DNA of 64,000 nt from Actinomadura meyerae (lineage in GTDB: Bacteria; Actinomycetota; Actinomycetes; Streptosporangiales; Streptosporangiaceae), in assembly GCF_900188445.1 (NCBI RefSeq), contig NZ_FZOR01000037.1, positions 23,762-87,761 of the forward strand, given 5' to 3'. Below the pieces are notes generated by a model. It ran no database searches and was not told the DNA's origin. It saw only the letters and a program-made list of their open reading frames with translations. Positions 42,163-51,130 of this stretch are shown here, one piece after another; positions within the stretch are counted from its first letter, which is position 1, and every line of letters starts with the position of its first letter. The position numbers and the translations under genes are program-made.

Positions 42163-44720
42163 GCGCCGATCCCCTCAAGGAGCAGGTCGGGCCGGATGGG
42201 CAGGTCGTGCGGGCGCCACCCGGTGGCGTGCCGGACGGCGTTGCCGACCGAGGCGGCGACGGCCACGGTGCAGATCTCGCCGAGGCCGATGCCGCGGCCG
42301 GGGACGTGGTCCCAGCCCTCGGTGTGGAAGTGCACGTCGATCTCCGGCGTGTCGGCGATGCCGGGGATGTGGTAGTCCTCCAGGTTCGCGGTGAGGACGG
42401 TACCGGTGCCCGGGTCGTGGAGGCGCTGCTCGAACAGGGCGTAGCCGATGCCCTGGATGACCCCGCCCTCGCACTGGCTGCGCGCCAGCCGGGGGACGTA
42501 GACGCGGCCGGAGGTCACCCCGCACCAGACGCGGGCCGGCCGGACCCGTCCGAGCAGGGTGTCCACCTCGACCTCGGTCACCACGACGGCTCCGGAGAAG
42601 CCCCGTCCGATCGCGAAGTGGTCCAGCGGGAAGGGCGTCACGTAGCCGCGGCGGTCCCGGGGGCGTCTGCCGACGACCCGGAGCCCCTCGGCCTCCTCCA
42701 GGGCGCGGGCGCCGAGGGCCTTGCGGAGCCGGCGCGCCGCGTCCTCGGCCGCCGGGCCGACGGAGGCGGTGACGCAGCTGCTGGCGGACGTCGGCCCGTA
42801 GGCGTGGTCGCTGTCGCCGAGCTCGACGCGCACCTGGGCGGGCCGCAGGCCGAGCGCGGACCGGACGACCTCGGCGATCACCGAGCGGGTGCCGGTGCCG
42901 ATGTCCTGGGCGGCGACGCGGGCGACCACGGCGCCCTGCTCGACCGACAGCTCCACCTTGGTGCCGGGGTCGAGGGTGTAGAGGTAGTTGGCCGCCGCGA
43001 CGCCGACGCCGCGCCGGAGGCGGCCGTCGCCCGGGTCGGTGCGGTCGCGCCACATGGGCAGCTCCGCGGCCAGGTCGTACAGCGCGTGGCGCTTGGCGTT
43101 GCCGTCCCAGCGGCGGCGCAGGGCGATGGGGTCCTCGCCGCGGCGCAGGGCCATCTCGTCCACGCTCTGCTCCAGCGCCCACAGCATCGGCGGCAGGCCG
43201 GGGCCGCGGAACGGGACGCCGGGGGCGCGGTTGGTGACGTGGTCGTAGTCGCGGATCCGGCGGGGCGCGTTGCCGTAAAGGAACCGCGAATGCCAGGCGG
43301 CGTTCGACCCGATGGACACGCCGGAGTCGCCGTGGGCGTCCATCGTGAAGGCGGCCAGGCCGCCCTCGTCGTCCGCGAGCAGGGCCAGCTCGATGCGCAC
43401 GCCGGGACGGGCGCCGCCGTCGACGAGTTCCTCCGGCCTGCTGAGGACGACCCGGACCGGCGCGCCGTGCAGGCGGGACAGCTCCACGGCGGCGACCACG
43501 TCCGGGGTGACGTTGACCTTGGAGCCGAAGCCGCCGCCGACGTGCTCGGCCACGATGTGGACCTGCTCGCGGCGGAGCTTCCAGCGCTTGGCCGCCTGCT
43601 CGGCGACACGGCTGACCGCCTGCGTGGACACGTGGAGGTGCAGGTCACCGCCTTCCCAGCGCGCCACGCAGCCGTGCGGCTCCATGCAGGTGTGGGACTG
43701 CATCGAGGTGGTGAAGGTGGCCTCCACCAGGTTCTCGCCGCCGTCCTCGCGGGCCTTCTCGACGCGCTTCGCCGCCGTGCCGCCGCGCCAGCTCATGCCG
43801 GCGGGTCCGCGCACGTTGCCGTTCCACTTGGCAGGCGTGACCGGGCCCTCGTTGGCTCGCGGGGCCGCCTTGCGCGCCTCCGCGGTCGGGTAGACGACGG
43901 CCTCGTCCTCCGGGGAGAGCGCGGCGGGCAGCACCTCGTAGTCGACCTCGACCCGCGCCGCCGCCTCCAGCGCCTCGGCCTTGGTGCGCGCGGCGACCGC
44001 GGCCACCGGCTGGCCCGGGTAGCGGACCACGCGGTCGGCGGGCAGCAGCTCGGCCAGCGGGCCGTCGTACCGGATCTCCCCCACCTTCGCGTGCGGGTGC
44101 GGCGACCGGACGATCACGCCTTCGAGCTGCCCGTCCAGGACGATGTCGGCCGTGTACCGCGCCGCGCCCGTGATCTTGCTGAGGGCCTCCACGCGGGGCG
44201 GCGGTACCGCGCCGCCGTCCCCCTCGCCTGAGTGCCCCTCGCCTTCGTCGGACGCGTCGTGCTCGCCCGCGCACGCCGCCGCGACCGCCTCGTAGATGCC
44301 GACGTACGCCCCGCAGCGGCACAGGTGGCCGGCCAGGGCCTCGGCGATCTGCTCGCGGGACGGCTCGGCCGTGCCGTGCTCGGCGCGCCACCGGTCCATG
44401 AAGGCCGCCGCCTCCACCACGAAGCCCGGCGTGCAGTACCCGCACTGGAGCGCGTCGTGCGCGGCGAACGCCCGCTGCACCGGATGGTCGCCGCCGAGTC
44501 CCTCGACGGTCGTGACCTCGCGGTCCGCCACGGCCTCGGCGGGCATCAGGCAGCTCGCCGCCGTGCGCCCGTCCACCAGGACGGTGCAGGCGCCGCACAC
44601 GCCCGTGCCGCAGGCGACCTTCGTCCCGGTCAGCCCCAGCCGCTCCCGCAGCAGGTCCGCCACGGTCTCCGCGGGCTCCGCACCGACGCCGACGGGCTTG
44701 CCGTTGAGGCTGAGATCCAT
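42159..44720 (-). CDS. Fused [2Fe-2S] and molybdopterin subunit of an aldehyde oxidoreductase
   Basis: An 853-residue fusion. Residues 1-155 are the iron-sulfur subunit: plant-type cluster CGTGVCGACTVLV with a fourth Cys in SCLMPAE, and the second cluster CGYCTPG and CRCGAY. After a Gly/Glu/Ser linker (EGEGHSGEGDGG) the molybdenum-cofactor subunit follows, with HVGGGFGSKVNVTP, VPFRGPGLPPMLWALEQSVD, AAQDIGTGTRS and the catalytic Glu in GIGLGEICTVAVAASVGNAV. It lacks a Tat signal, unlike E. coli PaoA, so it is probably cytoplasmic. GGAGCG precedes ATG 44720. No cofactor-insertion (XdhC-like) gene is adjacent. Confidence 0.9.
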   Translation of the reverse strand: MDLSLNGKPVGVGAEPAETVADLLRERLGLTGTKVACGTGVCGACTVLVDGRTAASCLMPAEAVADREVTTVEGLGGDHPVQRAFAAHDALQCGYCTPGFVVEAAAFMDRWRAEHGTAEPSREQIAEALAGHLCRCGAYVGIYEAVAAACAGEHDASDEGEGHSGEGDGGAVPPPRVEALSKITGAARYTADIVLDGQLEGVIVRSPHPHAKVGEIRYDGPLAELLPADRVVRYPGQPVAAVAARTKAEALEAAARVEVDYEVLPAALSPEDEAVVYPTAEARKAAPRANEGPVTPAKWNGNVRGPAGMSWRGGTAAKRVEKAREDGGENLVEATFTTSMQSHTCMEPHGCVARWEGGDLHLHVSTQAVSRVAEQAAKRWKLRREQVHIVAEHVGGGFGSKVNVTPDVVAAVELSRLHGAPVRVVLSRPEELVDGGARPGVRIELALLADDEGGLAAFTMDAHGDSGVSIGSNAAWHSRFLYGNAPRRIRDYDHVTNRAPGVPFRGPGLPPMLWALEQSVDEMALRRGEDPIALRRRWDGNAKRHALYDLAAELPMWRDRTDPGDGRLRRGVGVAAANYLYTLDPGTKVELSVEQGAVVARVAAQDIGTGTRSVIAEVVRSALGLRPAQVRVELGDSDHAYGPTSASSCVTASVGPAAEDAARRLRKALGARALEEAEGLRVVGRRPRDRRGYVTPFPLDHFAIGRGFSGAVVVTEVEVDTLLGRVRPARVWCGVTSGRVYVPRLARSQCEGGVIQGIGYALFEQRLHDPGTGTVLTANLEDYHIPGIADTPEIDVHFHTEGWDHVPGRGIGLGEICTVAVAASVGNAVRHATGWRPHDLPIRPDLLLEGIGA

Positions 44721-44851
44721 CCGCGCTCCATGACAGGGGGCCCGATCAAGCGTCATCGTGGCACAGGCAACTCGGTAAATCACTACTTTCTCGACATGTC
44801 ACCTTCTACAGTTGTCGTGGCGATCTTCGAGGACGACAGACGGGAACCGCG

Positions 44852-45652
44852 GTGACACCACAGCCGGACGTGCCACAGGGGATCGATCCGTCCGTCCCGA
44901 ACGTGGCCCGGATGTACGACTACGTGCTCGGCGGCAAGGACAACTACGCCGCCGACCGCGAGCTGGCCGGCCACCTCATCGCCTCCATCCCGGACGGGGT
45001 CGAGGCCCTGCGCGCCAACCGGCGCTTCCTCGGCCGCGCCATCGCCTACGTCGCCGGGCAGGGCATCGACCAGTTCATCGACCTCGGCGCGGGCCTGCCC
45101 AACCAGGGCAACGTCCACGATGTCGCCCAGCGCGTCCACCCGCACGCCCACGTCGTCTACGTGGACATCGACCCGGTCGTCATCGCGCACGCGCGCGCCC
45201 TTCTCGCCTCCGAGGACCGCACCGCCGCGCTCCAGGCCGACATGCGCGAGCCGGAGACCGTCTTCGAATCGGAGGCCGTCGCCCGCCTCATCGACTTCGA
45301 CCGCCCGGTCGGCGTCATCTTCAACGCGATGCTGCACTTCGTCACCGACGACGAGGACCCCGCCGGGATCGTGAAGGCCTTCACCGACCGCATGGCCCCC
45401 GGCAGCCACCTCGTCATCTCCCACAGCACCCTCGACGACCGGCCGGCCGACCTCGTCCAGATCATCAGGGACGCCTACAAGAAGGCGTCGGCCCCCATGG
45501 TCTTCCGCGAACACGACCAGATCGTGCGCCTGTTCAACGGCCTCTCCCTCGTCGAGCCGGGCCTGGTCAAGGTCAACCGCTGGCACTCCGACGCCGAGGA
45601 GGCCGCCAAGTCCGGCGGCGCCTGGGTCTACGGCGGTGTCGCCGTCAAGTAG
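44852..45652 (+). CDS. S-adenosyl methyltransferase, DUF574 type
   Basis: A 266-residue protein of the DUF574 (Methyltransf_19) family, abundant in Streptomyces and Actinomadura. NVARMYDYVLGGKDNYAADR is the family signature at about residues 17-36, followed by FIDLGAGLPNQGNVHDVA and VVYVDIDPVV (SAM site), LIDFDRPVGVIFNAMLHFV and VISHSTLDD. Start GTG 44852. Physiological substrate is not established. Confidence 0.93.
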   Translation: MTPQPDVPQGIDPSVPNVARMYDYVLGGKDNYAADRELAGHLIASIPDGVEALRANRRFLGRAIAYVAGQGIDQFIDLGAGLPNQGNVHDVAQRVHPHAHVVYVDIDPVVIAHARALLASEDRTAALQADMREPETVFESEAVARLIDFDRPVGVIFNAMLHFVTDDEDPAGIVKAFTDRMAPGSHLVISHSTLDDRPADLVQIIRDAYKKASAPMVFREHDQIVRLFNGLSLVEPGLVKVNRWHSDAEEAAKSGGAWVYGGVAVK

Positions 45653-45696
45653 CCCAGCCGTCGAGCAACCACGCCCGGCCCGCGCGGCGGCGCGGG

Positions 45697-47451
45697 TCAG
45701 CGGGCGACGGTCCGGCGGTAGCGCTCGTCGGCGCCGAGCAGCGCGCGGTGCGTGCCCTCCGCGGTGATGGCGCCGCCGTCCAGGACGAGGACGCGGTCGG
45801 CGGCGTCCAGCAGGGCCGGGCTGCTGGTGATCACGACGGTGGTCCGCCCCCGGCGCAGGCCGGCCACGCCCCGCGCGATGAGCTGCTCGGTGACCGCGTC
45901 GACCGCGGTCGTCGGGTCGTGCAGGACGAGGACCGGCGCGTCGGCGGCGAGGGCGCGGGCCAGCGACAGGCGCTGCCGCTGCCCGCCGGACAGGTTCGCG
46001 CCGCGGTCGCGGACGGCGTGGTCGAGCCCGTCGCGGTGCAGGGCGACGACGTCGGTCAGCATGGACGCCTCCACCGCCGCCGCGATGTCGCGGGCGGTGC
46101 CCGCCGGGTCGATGTTCGTGCGGAGCGTGCCCGCGAAGATCTCGCCGTGGGACGGGTTCACCAGCAGGTGCGCGCGGAGCCCGCCGGTCGACAGGTCCGC
46201 GGTGTCGCGGCCGCCGACCCGCACCGCGCCCTCGTACGCGCCGGGCGGGACGTCCCCGGACAGCAGCGCCATGAGGTCGGCGGCGGCGCGCTGCTCGTAG
46301 GCGGCGATCGCCGTGAACTCGCCGGCGGGCACGTCGAACTTCAGCTCGCGCAGCGACCCGTACCGGACGCGGTCGACCTCCAGTCCGCCGTCCGGGGCCG
46401 GGCGCGCCGTGCCCGGCACCGCGACCGGCGGCGCGGCCAGGACCAGCGCCATCCGCTCGGCGGACGCCCGCGCGACCATGACGTACTTCGGCATCTCCGA
46501 GAACAGCTTGAGCGGCTCCATGATGAACTGCGCCAGCCCGACGGCCATGACGAGTTCCCCTGTGGTGATGCGGCCCTCGAACGCGAGCCGGCCCGCCAGC
46601 AGGGTCACGGCGGTGGCGAGGAGCGCGTTGAGCGCCAGCGCCGCGCCCGCGTACGCACCGGTGGCCTTGGCGACCGTGACCGCCTGGTCCCGGGCCTGCC
46701 CGCTGACCCGGCGGTAGGACGCGAACGCGGCGTGGTTGCCGCCGAACCCGTGCAGCGGGCGCAGGCCGGCGATCAGGTCGGCGACCTTCGCGCCCGCCCG
46801 CGCCACCCGGGCCTGCTGCTCGCGCGTGCGGGCGCCGATCCGCCTGGACAGCACGCTCAGCACCGACAGCACCGCGACCGTCCCGACGATCACGAGCAGG
46901 CCGAGCCCGGGACTGGCCAGGCCCAGCGCGACCGCCGCGACGAGCACCGCGACCAGCGAGCTGACCAGCAGCGGCACCACCTCGATGATGGCGGCGGTCT
47001 GGTCGGCGTCCTCGGTGGCGATGGTCAGCACCTCGCCCGACTTCAGGCCGGTGTCGCGCGGCACCGGTTCCAGCCCGCGCGCCGCGACCCGCACCCGCCA
47101 GCGGTGCGCCTCGGTCGTGCCGGCCTTCTGCAGGATGCGCATCCCGAAACGCCACGAGAACGACACGGTCGAGATGATCATGGCGAGCGCGGCGATGGAC
47201 AGGCCCAGCGCGCCGAGGCTCCGGTCCCGCATCGTGTGCTCGACGATCAGGCCGAGCGCGATGGGGAAGGCGGTCTCGGCCGCCTGGTACAGGCCCAGGA
47301 GGACGGTGCCGGAGGCCATGGCGCCGGCGTTGCGGCGCAGCGTCGCCCGCAGGACGGCCGAGCCCGTGCGAGGTGCCTCCTCGTCGAGGGCCGCCGTCTC
47401 GCGGGTGGTCGTTCTTCCAGCGTTGGTCGTCTCTTCCGGGCTGGTCGTCAT
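45697..47451 (-). CDS. ABC half-transporter with degenerate ATPase site
   Basis: A 584-residue exporter-fold protein: a six-segment membrane domain, then a nucleotide-binding domain. Walker A is lost (AIAAYEQRAAADLMALL in place of GxxGxGKST). The Q-loop Gln is Asn, Walker B reads VLVLHDPTTAVD (Asp to His, catalytic Glu to Asp), and the H-loop His is replaced in VVITSSPALL. The signature LSGGQRQRLSLARAL is intact. It pairs with the next gene upstream, 7 bases away, and can supply only the LSGGQ half of a composite ATP site. ATG 47451. Confidence 0.9.
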   Translation of the reverse strand: MTTSPEETTNAGRTTTRETAALDEEAPRTGSAVLRATLRRNAGAMASGTVLLGLYQAAETAFPIALGLIVEHTMRDRSLGALGLSIAALAMIISTVSFSWRFGMRILQKAGTTEAHRWRVRVAARGLEPVPRDTGLKSGEVLTIATEDADQTAAIIEVVPLLVSSLVAVLVAAVALGLASPGLGLLVIVGTVAVLSVLSVLSRRIGARTREQQARVARAGAKVADLIAGLRPLHGFGGNHAAFASYRRVSGQARDQAVTVAKATGAYAGAALALNALLATAVTLLAGRLAFEGRITTGELVMAVGLAQFIMEPLKLFSEMPKYVMVARASAERMALVLAAPPVAVPGTARPAPDGGLEVDRVRYGSLRELKFDVPAGEFTAIAAYEQRAAADLMALLSGDVPPGAYEGAVRVGGRDTADLSTGGLRAHLLVNPSHGEIFAGTLRTNIDPAGTARDIAAAVEASMLTDVVALHRDGLDHAVRDRGANLSGGQRQRLSLARALAADAPVLVLHDPTTAVDAVTEQLIARGVAGLRRGRTTVVITSSPALLDAADRVLVLDGGAITAEGTHRALLGADERYRRTVAR

Positions 47452-47458
47452 CTCCGGC

Positions 47459-49258
47459 TCAGCCCCCCGCCCGCCAGGCGCGCCACAGCCGTGCGTACCG
47501 GCCGTCCAGCGCCACCAGTTCGTCGTGGGTGCCCTGCTCCACGACACGTCCGGCGTCGAGCACGGCGATCCGGTCGGCCGCCATGGCCTGGGTCAGCCGG
47601 TGCGCGACGAGGAGCGCGGTGCGTCCCCGGCAGGCGGCGAGGACGGCCCGCTCCAGCGCGGCGGCGCCCTGGCTGCCCGCCTCCGCGGTCGACTCGTCCA
47701 GCACCACGACCGGCGACCGGTTGAGCACGAGCCGGGCCAGCGCGAGCTGGGTGGCCCGGGTGGTGTCGAGGCGCTCGCCGCCCTCGCCGACGAGGGTGTG
47801 CAGCCCGTCCGGAAGCGCGGCGACCCAGCCGTCCGCGCCGACCGTGCGCAGGGCGTCCATCAGCTCGGCGTCGGACGCGTCCGGCGCGGCCAGGCGCAGG
47901 TCGTCGGCGAGCGTGCCGGAGAACACGTGCGTCTCCTGCGTCAGGATGCTCACCAGGGCGCGCGCGCCCGCCTCGTCCATGTCGGCGAGGTCGAACGGCC
48001 CGATGCGCACCGACCCGGCCTGCGGGGTGCCGATGCCCGCGATGAGCGCGGCGAGCGTCGACTTGCCCGCGCCCGTCGCGCCGACGAGCGCGAGCGAGCC
48101 GCCCGCCGGGATCACCAGGTCGACGTCCCGCAGGACCGGCTCCTCGGAACCGGGATAGGCGAACGTCAGCCCCTCGACCGCGACCGGGAGCGCGGCGGCG
48201 TCCAGTTCGGGGAGCGTGCCGCCCACCAGGCGCTCCTCGGACGGCTCCCCCAGCACCCCGACCAGCCGGGTCAGGCTCGCGCCGGACTTCTGGGCCTCGT
48301 CGAAGGTGAACAGGATGGAGCCCAGCGGGTTGAACAGGCGGTGGAACAGCAGCGGAGCCGCCGCGACCTCGCCCAGGCCGGCGGCGTCCGCCTCCAGCAG
48401 CGCGTACCCCACCGTGATGATCAGGACGAGGCCGATGAACTCGGCGCGGTTCTCCCGGCCGACGAACCGGCCGAACAGGCGGAACACCTCGATGCCGAGG
48501 TCGCGCACCCGCCACGACTCGCGGGTCACCCGGGCGCGGAACGCGTCCTCCAGCCGGTACGCGCGGACGGTGCCGATGCCCTCCAGCCCGCTGATCAGCT
48601 CCTGCGCCCGGTCGGCCTGCGCCGCGCGCTGCGCCCGGTAGAGCGGGGCCGACCTCGGCAGGTACCAGCGCAGGGCCAGCGCGTAGGCGGGCAGCGCGCC
48701 GGCGCCCGCCAGGCCGAGCCGCCAGTCGAGGCCGAACATGCCGGCGGTGGCGACCGCGACGAGCACGCCCGCGGTGAGGACGGTGGGGACGGCCGTCCGG
48801 ATGCCCTGGGACAGGACGGCGACGTCGTCGCCGACGCGGGAGAGCACGTCCCCCCGGCCGACCTGCTCGATCCGCGCGCTCGGCATGCCGAGCACCGCCC
48901 GGACGGCGCCCTCCCGCAGCCGCGCGAGCAACTCCGCGCCGAGCCGCCCGATCAGGTACTCCGACGCGGCGGTGGCCGCCGCGCCGAGCGGCACGGCGGC
49001 CAGCAGCAGGGCACCGATCACGATCAGGACCGAGGGCGAACCGCCCCCGGCCACGCCGTCGACCACCCGGCCGAGGAGGAGCACCGGCAGCACCTGGAAC
49101 GCGGCGCCCGCCACCGTGGTGAGCACCGCGGCGCCGGTGAGCCGCGGCGTCCGGCGGCAGTGCGCCGCGACCCAGCGGGCCGCCTCGCGCCCGGTCGCCG
49201 TGCGCAGGGTGGACGGGTCGGCCGAGGCGGACGGGGCGGGCCGGGTACCGGTCGTCAC
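47459..49258 (-). CDS. ABC half-transporter with intact Walker motifs but lost signature
   Basis: A 599-residue exporter-fold partner. Walker A GATGAGKSTLAALIAG, Q-loop ILTQETHVFSGTLADDL, Walker B VVVLDESTAEAG with catalytic Glu, and H-loop LLVAHRLTQAMAADR are normal. The signature is LDTTRATQLALAR instead of LSGGQ. It therefore complements its partner: Walker motifs here plus LSGGQ there make one working site. GTG 49258 follows GGAGGG. A likely iron box lies about 70 bases upstream, so a siderophore or iron-related substrate is plausible. Confidence 0.9.
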   Translation of the reverse strand: MTTGTRPAPSASADPSTLRTATGREAARWVAAHCRRTPRLTGAAVLTTVAGAAFQVLPVLLLGRVVDGVAGGGSPSVLIVIGALLLAAVPLGAAATAASEYLIGRLGAELLARLREGAVRAVLGMPSARIEQVGRGDVLSRVGDDVAVLSQGIRTAVPTVLTAGVLVAVATAGMFGLDWRLGLAGAGALPAYALALRWYLPRSAPLYRAQRAAQADRAQELISGLEGIGTVRAYRLEDAFRARVTRESWRVRDLGIEVFRLFGRFVGRENRAEFIGLVLIITVGYALLEADAAGLGEVAAAPLLFHRLFNPLGSILFTFDEAQKSGASLTRLVGVLGEPSEERLVGGTLPELDAAALPVAVEGLTFAYPGSEEPVLRDVDLVIPAGGSLALVGATGAGKSTLAALIAGIGTPQAGSVRIGPFDLADMDEAGARALVSILTQETHVFSGTLADDLRLAAPDASDAELMDALRTVGADGWVAALPDGLHTLVGEGGERLDTTRATQLALARLVLNRSPVVVLDESTAEAGSQGAAALERAVLAACRGRTALLVAHRLTQAMAADRIAVLDAGRVVEQGTHDELVALDGRYARLWRAWRAGG

Positions 49259-49327
49259 TCCGGCCCTCCGACCGACGTGACGGCTGGCAACACTTTCCTC
49301 CGAGGTCGGCGACTGATTGAGGATGAC

Positions 49328-49346
49328 TAAGGGGAGCCTAACTTAA
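49328..49346 (-). promoter_or_regulatory. DmdR/IdeR-type iron box upstream of the ABC pair
   Basis: On the minus strand TTAAGTTAGGCTCCCCTTA matches the actinobacterial iron box TTAGGTTAGGCTAACCTAA at 15 of 19 positions, counted by eye. It lies 70 bases before the ABC pair. Iron-loaded DmdR/IdeR binding here would repress the transporter when iron is plentiful (inference). Confidence 0.6.
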
Positions 49347-49350
49347 GCGC

Positions 49351-50124
49351 TCACCTCCACGGTCTCGGGAAGTCGTCGCCGTCCAGCCGGGCTCCCTCGG
49401 CGAGGCCCAGGGGGTCGGTCACGGGGTGCGGGGCGCCGGTGTAGGCGGTCTTCTCGTCCATGTAGATGACGACGTGCGCGAGCCTCGCCAGGTCGGTCGT
49501 GTTGGGCAGGGCCATGTGGCCGGTGTAGCCGCTGTGGAAGGTGCAGTCCCCGGCCCGGAGGGGGACGGTCACGCGCGGGACCCACCGCAGGTCCGGGTCC
49601 GCGGCGAACAGGTCGCCCTCCTCGTGGAGGTCCTGCGCGCGCAGGCCGCTGCGGGTCTGGGTGCCGGGCAGGAACGTCATGCAGCCCCGCTCGGGCGGGA
49701 CGTCCACCAGCGCGATCCAGGCCGAGAGCGGGAGCCGGTCGCCGGAGTGCGGCCAGTACGGCCGGTCCTGGTGGAACTCGGTGGCGGTGTTGCTGTGCGG
49801 CTCCTTCACGAGCATCTGGTCGTGCCACAGCCGCAGCGGGAACCCGGCGAGCTGCTCGGCGATCCGGCCCAGCCGCCGGTCGAAGGTGAGGTCGCGCATG
49901 GTCTCGTCGCGCCGCCAGACGTTGACCAGCTGGCTGAAGGCACCGCCCTTCTCCAGGCTCTCCCCGCGATGGGTCTCGAGGAACGCCTCCGCGCCCGCTC
50001 TGAAACGCTCGACCCGCGCGCGGTCCAGCACGCCGCGGACTCGGACGAATCCGTTCTCGCGGTAGCTGCTGACGAGGTCGTCGGGGAGGTGTCCGTCCGG
50101 GCGGATGTCCGTCTCTTCGCTCAT
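49351..50124 (-). CDS. Phytanoyl-CoA dioxygenase family protein
   Basis: A 257-residue Fe(II)/2-oxoglutarate oxygenase. SYRENGFVRVRGVLDRARVE opens the fold. The metal motif is HQD in TATEFHQDRPYWPHSG plus the distal His in HSGYTGHMALPN. The 2-oxoglutarate Arg follows near the C-terminal strand. It is divergent from an AraC regulator. Such enzymes hydroxylate varied small molecules; substrate not determinable. Confidence 0.87.
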   Translation of the reverse strand: MSEETDIRPDGHLPDDLVSSYRENGFVRVRGVLDRARVERFRAGAEAFLETHRGESLEKGGAFSQLVNVWRRDETMRDLTFDRRLGRIAEQLAGFPLRLWHDQMLVKEPHSNTATEFHQDRPYWPHSGDRLPLSAWIALVDVPPERGCMTFLPGTQTRSGLRAQDLHEEGDLFAADPDLRWVPRVTVPLRAGDCTFHSGYTGHMALPNTTDLARLAHVVIYMDEKTAYTGAPHPVTDPLGLAEGARLDGDDFPRPWR

Positions 50125-50191
50125 GTGGCCAGCCTGGCAACGGCCTGCGGCACCGGCTAGGCCGATGTCGTCCTCCACTCGTACGATTCCG

Positions 50192-50227
50192 ACATGACCA
50201 CGGTGCTTCCCACATGACCACGGTGCT
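50192..50227 (+). repeat. Direct repeat at the AraC start
   Basis: ACATGACCACGGTGCT occurs twice, 20 bases apart (50192-50207 and 50212-50227). The second copy contains the real start codon. The first copy opens a frame of seven codons that stops at the second, so it is not coding for this gene. Confidence 0.75.
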
Positions 50228-51086
50228 GCACGAGCGGGCGCTGTTCGCGGACGGGCCGGTCTGGGGTGGCGTGCAGCGGCTGTCCGCGGACATCGAGGCC
50301 CACGCGCACGACTTCGTGGAGATCGCCGTCATCGGAACCGGCCGGGGGACGCACGTGACCGCCCGGGGCACCGAGCGGCTGCGGCACGGCCAGGCCGTCG
50401 TGCTCCGGCCGGGCGCCTGGCACGCCTTCGAAGGTTGCGCGGACCTCGTCGTCGCCAACTGCTGCGTGTCGGCCAAGGCGCTGCGCGCGGAGCTGGAGGG
50501 CGTGATGCGGGTCCCGTCGCTGCGGCGGCTGCTGTGGACCGAACCCGTCGCCTCCGGCTCCCGGGGCGTGGCGGTCACCGCGCTCGGGCCGGACGCGGCG
50601 AGCGAGGCCATCGAGCAGATCCGGCTGCTCGAAGCCGACCTGGCGGGGGCGCGGCAGCACGCCGGAAGAGCGCTGGGCAGGCTCGTCACCGTTCTCGGCA
50701 TCCTCGCCGACGCGGGCGCCCCCGGTGCCCCTGGAGCCGGAACGCCCGGCACGCACCCGGCGGTCGCCACCGCCATCGCCCTGATGGAGGCGTCGCCCGC
50801 CGACGCGTGGCGGCTGGACGGCCTCGCCCGCGCCGTCAACCTCGACCCCGACTACCTGGGGCGGCTGTTCGTCCGGCACGTGGGGGCGTCCCCGCTCGCC
50901 CACCTCGCCCGGATCAGGGCGGAACGGGCCGCCGACCTGCTCGCCCACTCCGACCTCCCGGCCGCGCGCGTCGGCGCCGCCGTGGGCTGGGACGACCCGA
51001 CCTACTTCGCGCGGCGCTTCCGCGAGCTCGTCGGCCTGACCCCGACCGCGTACCGGCGGACGGCCCGCACCCGCGCGGAGCCGTAG
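50214..51086 (+). CDS. AraC family regulator
   Basis: A 290-residue regulator. An N-terminal cupin-like sensor (IEAHAHDFVEIAVIGTGRGT, LRPGAWHAFEGC) precedes a C-terminal pair of helix-turn-helix motifs at about residues 185-285 (DGLARAVNLDPDYLGRLFVR, AARVGAAVGWDDPTYFARRF RELVGLTPTAYR). Divergent from the dioxygenase-like gene, which is its likely target. No clear ribosome site precedes ATG 50214. Confidence 0.92.
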   Translation: MTTVLHERALFADGPVWGGVQRLSADIEAHAHDFVEIAVIGTGRGTHVTARGTERLRHGQAVVLRPGAWHAFEGCADLVVANCCVSAKALRAELEGVMRVPSLRRLLWTEPVASGSRGVAVTALGPDAASEAIEQIRLLEADLAGARQHAGRALGRLVTVLGILADAGAPGAPGAGTPGTHPAVATAIALMEASPADAWRLDGLARAVNLDPDYLGRLFVRHVGASPLAHLARIRAERAADLLAHSDLPAARVGAAVGWDDPTYFARRFRELVGLTPTAYRRTARTRAEP

Positions 51087-51130
51087 CCGCCGCCGGCCGG
51101 CCGGCGGGGCGTCAGCCGTCCCGCGGGGCG

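Noticed and set aside
50193..50213. ATG 50193 as the AraC start
   Set aside because: It runs only seven codons to a TGA and is out of frame with the AraC protein.
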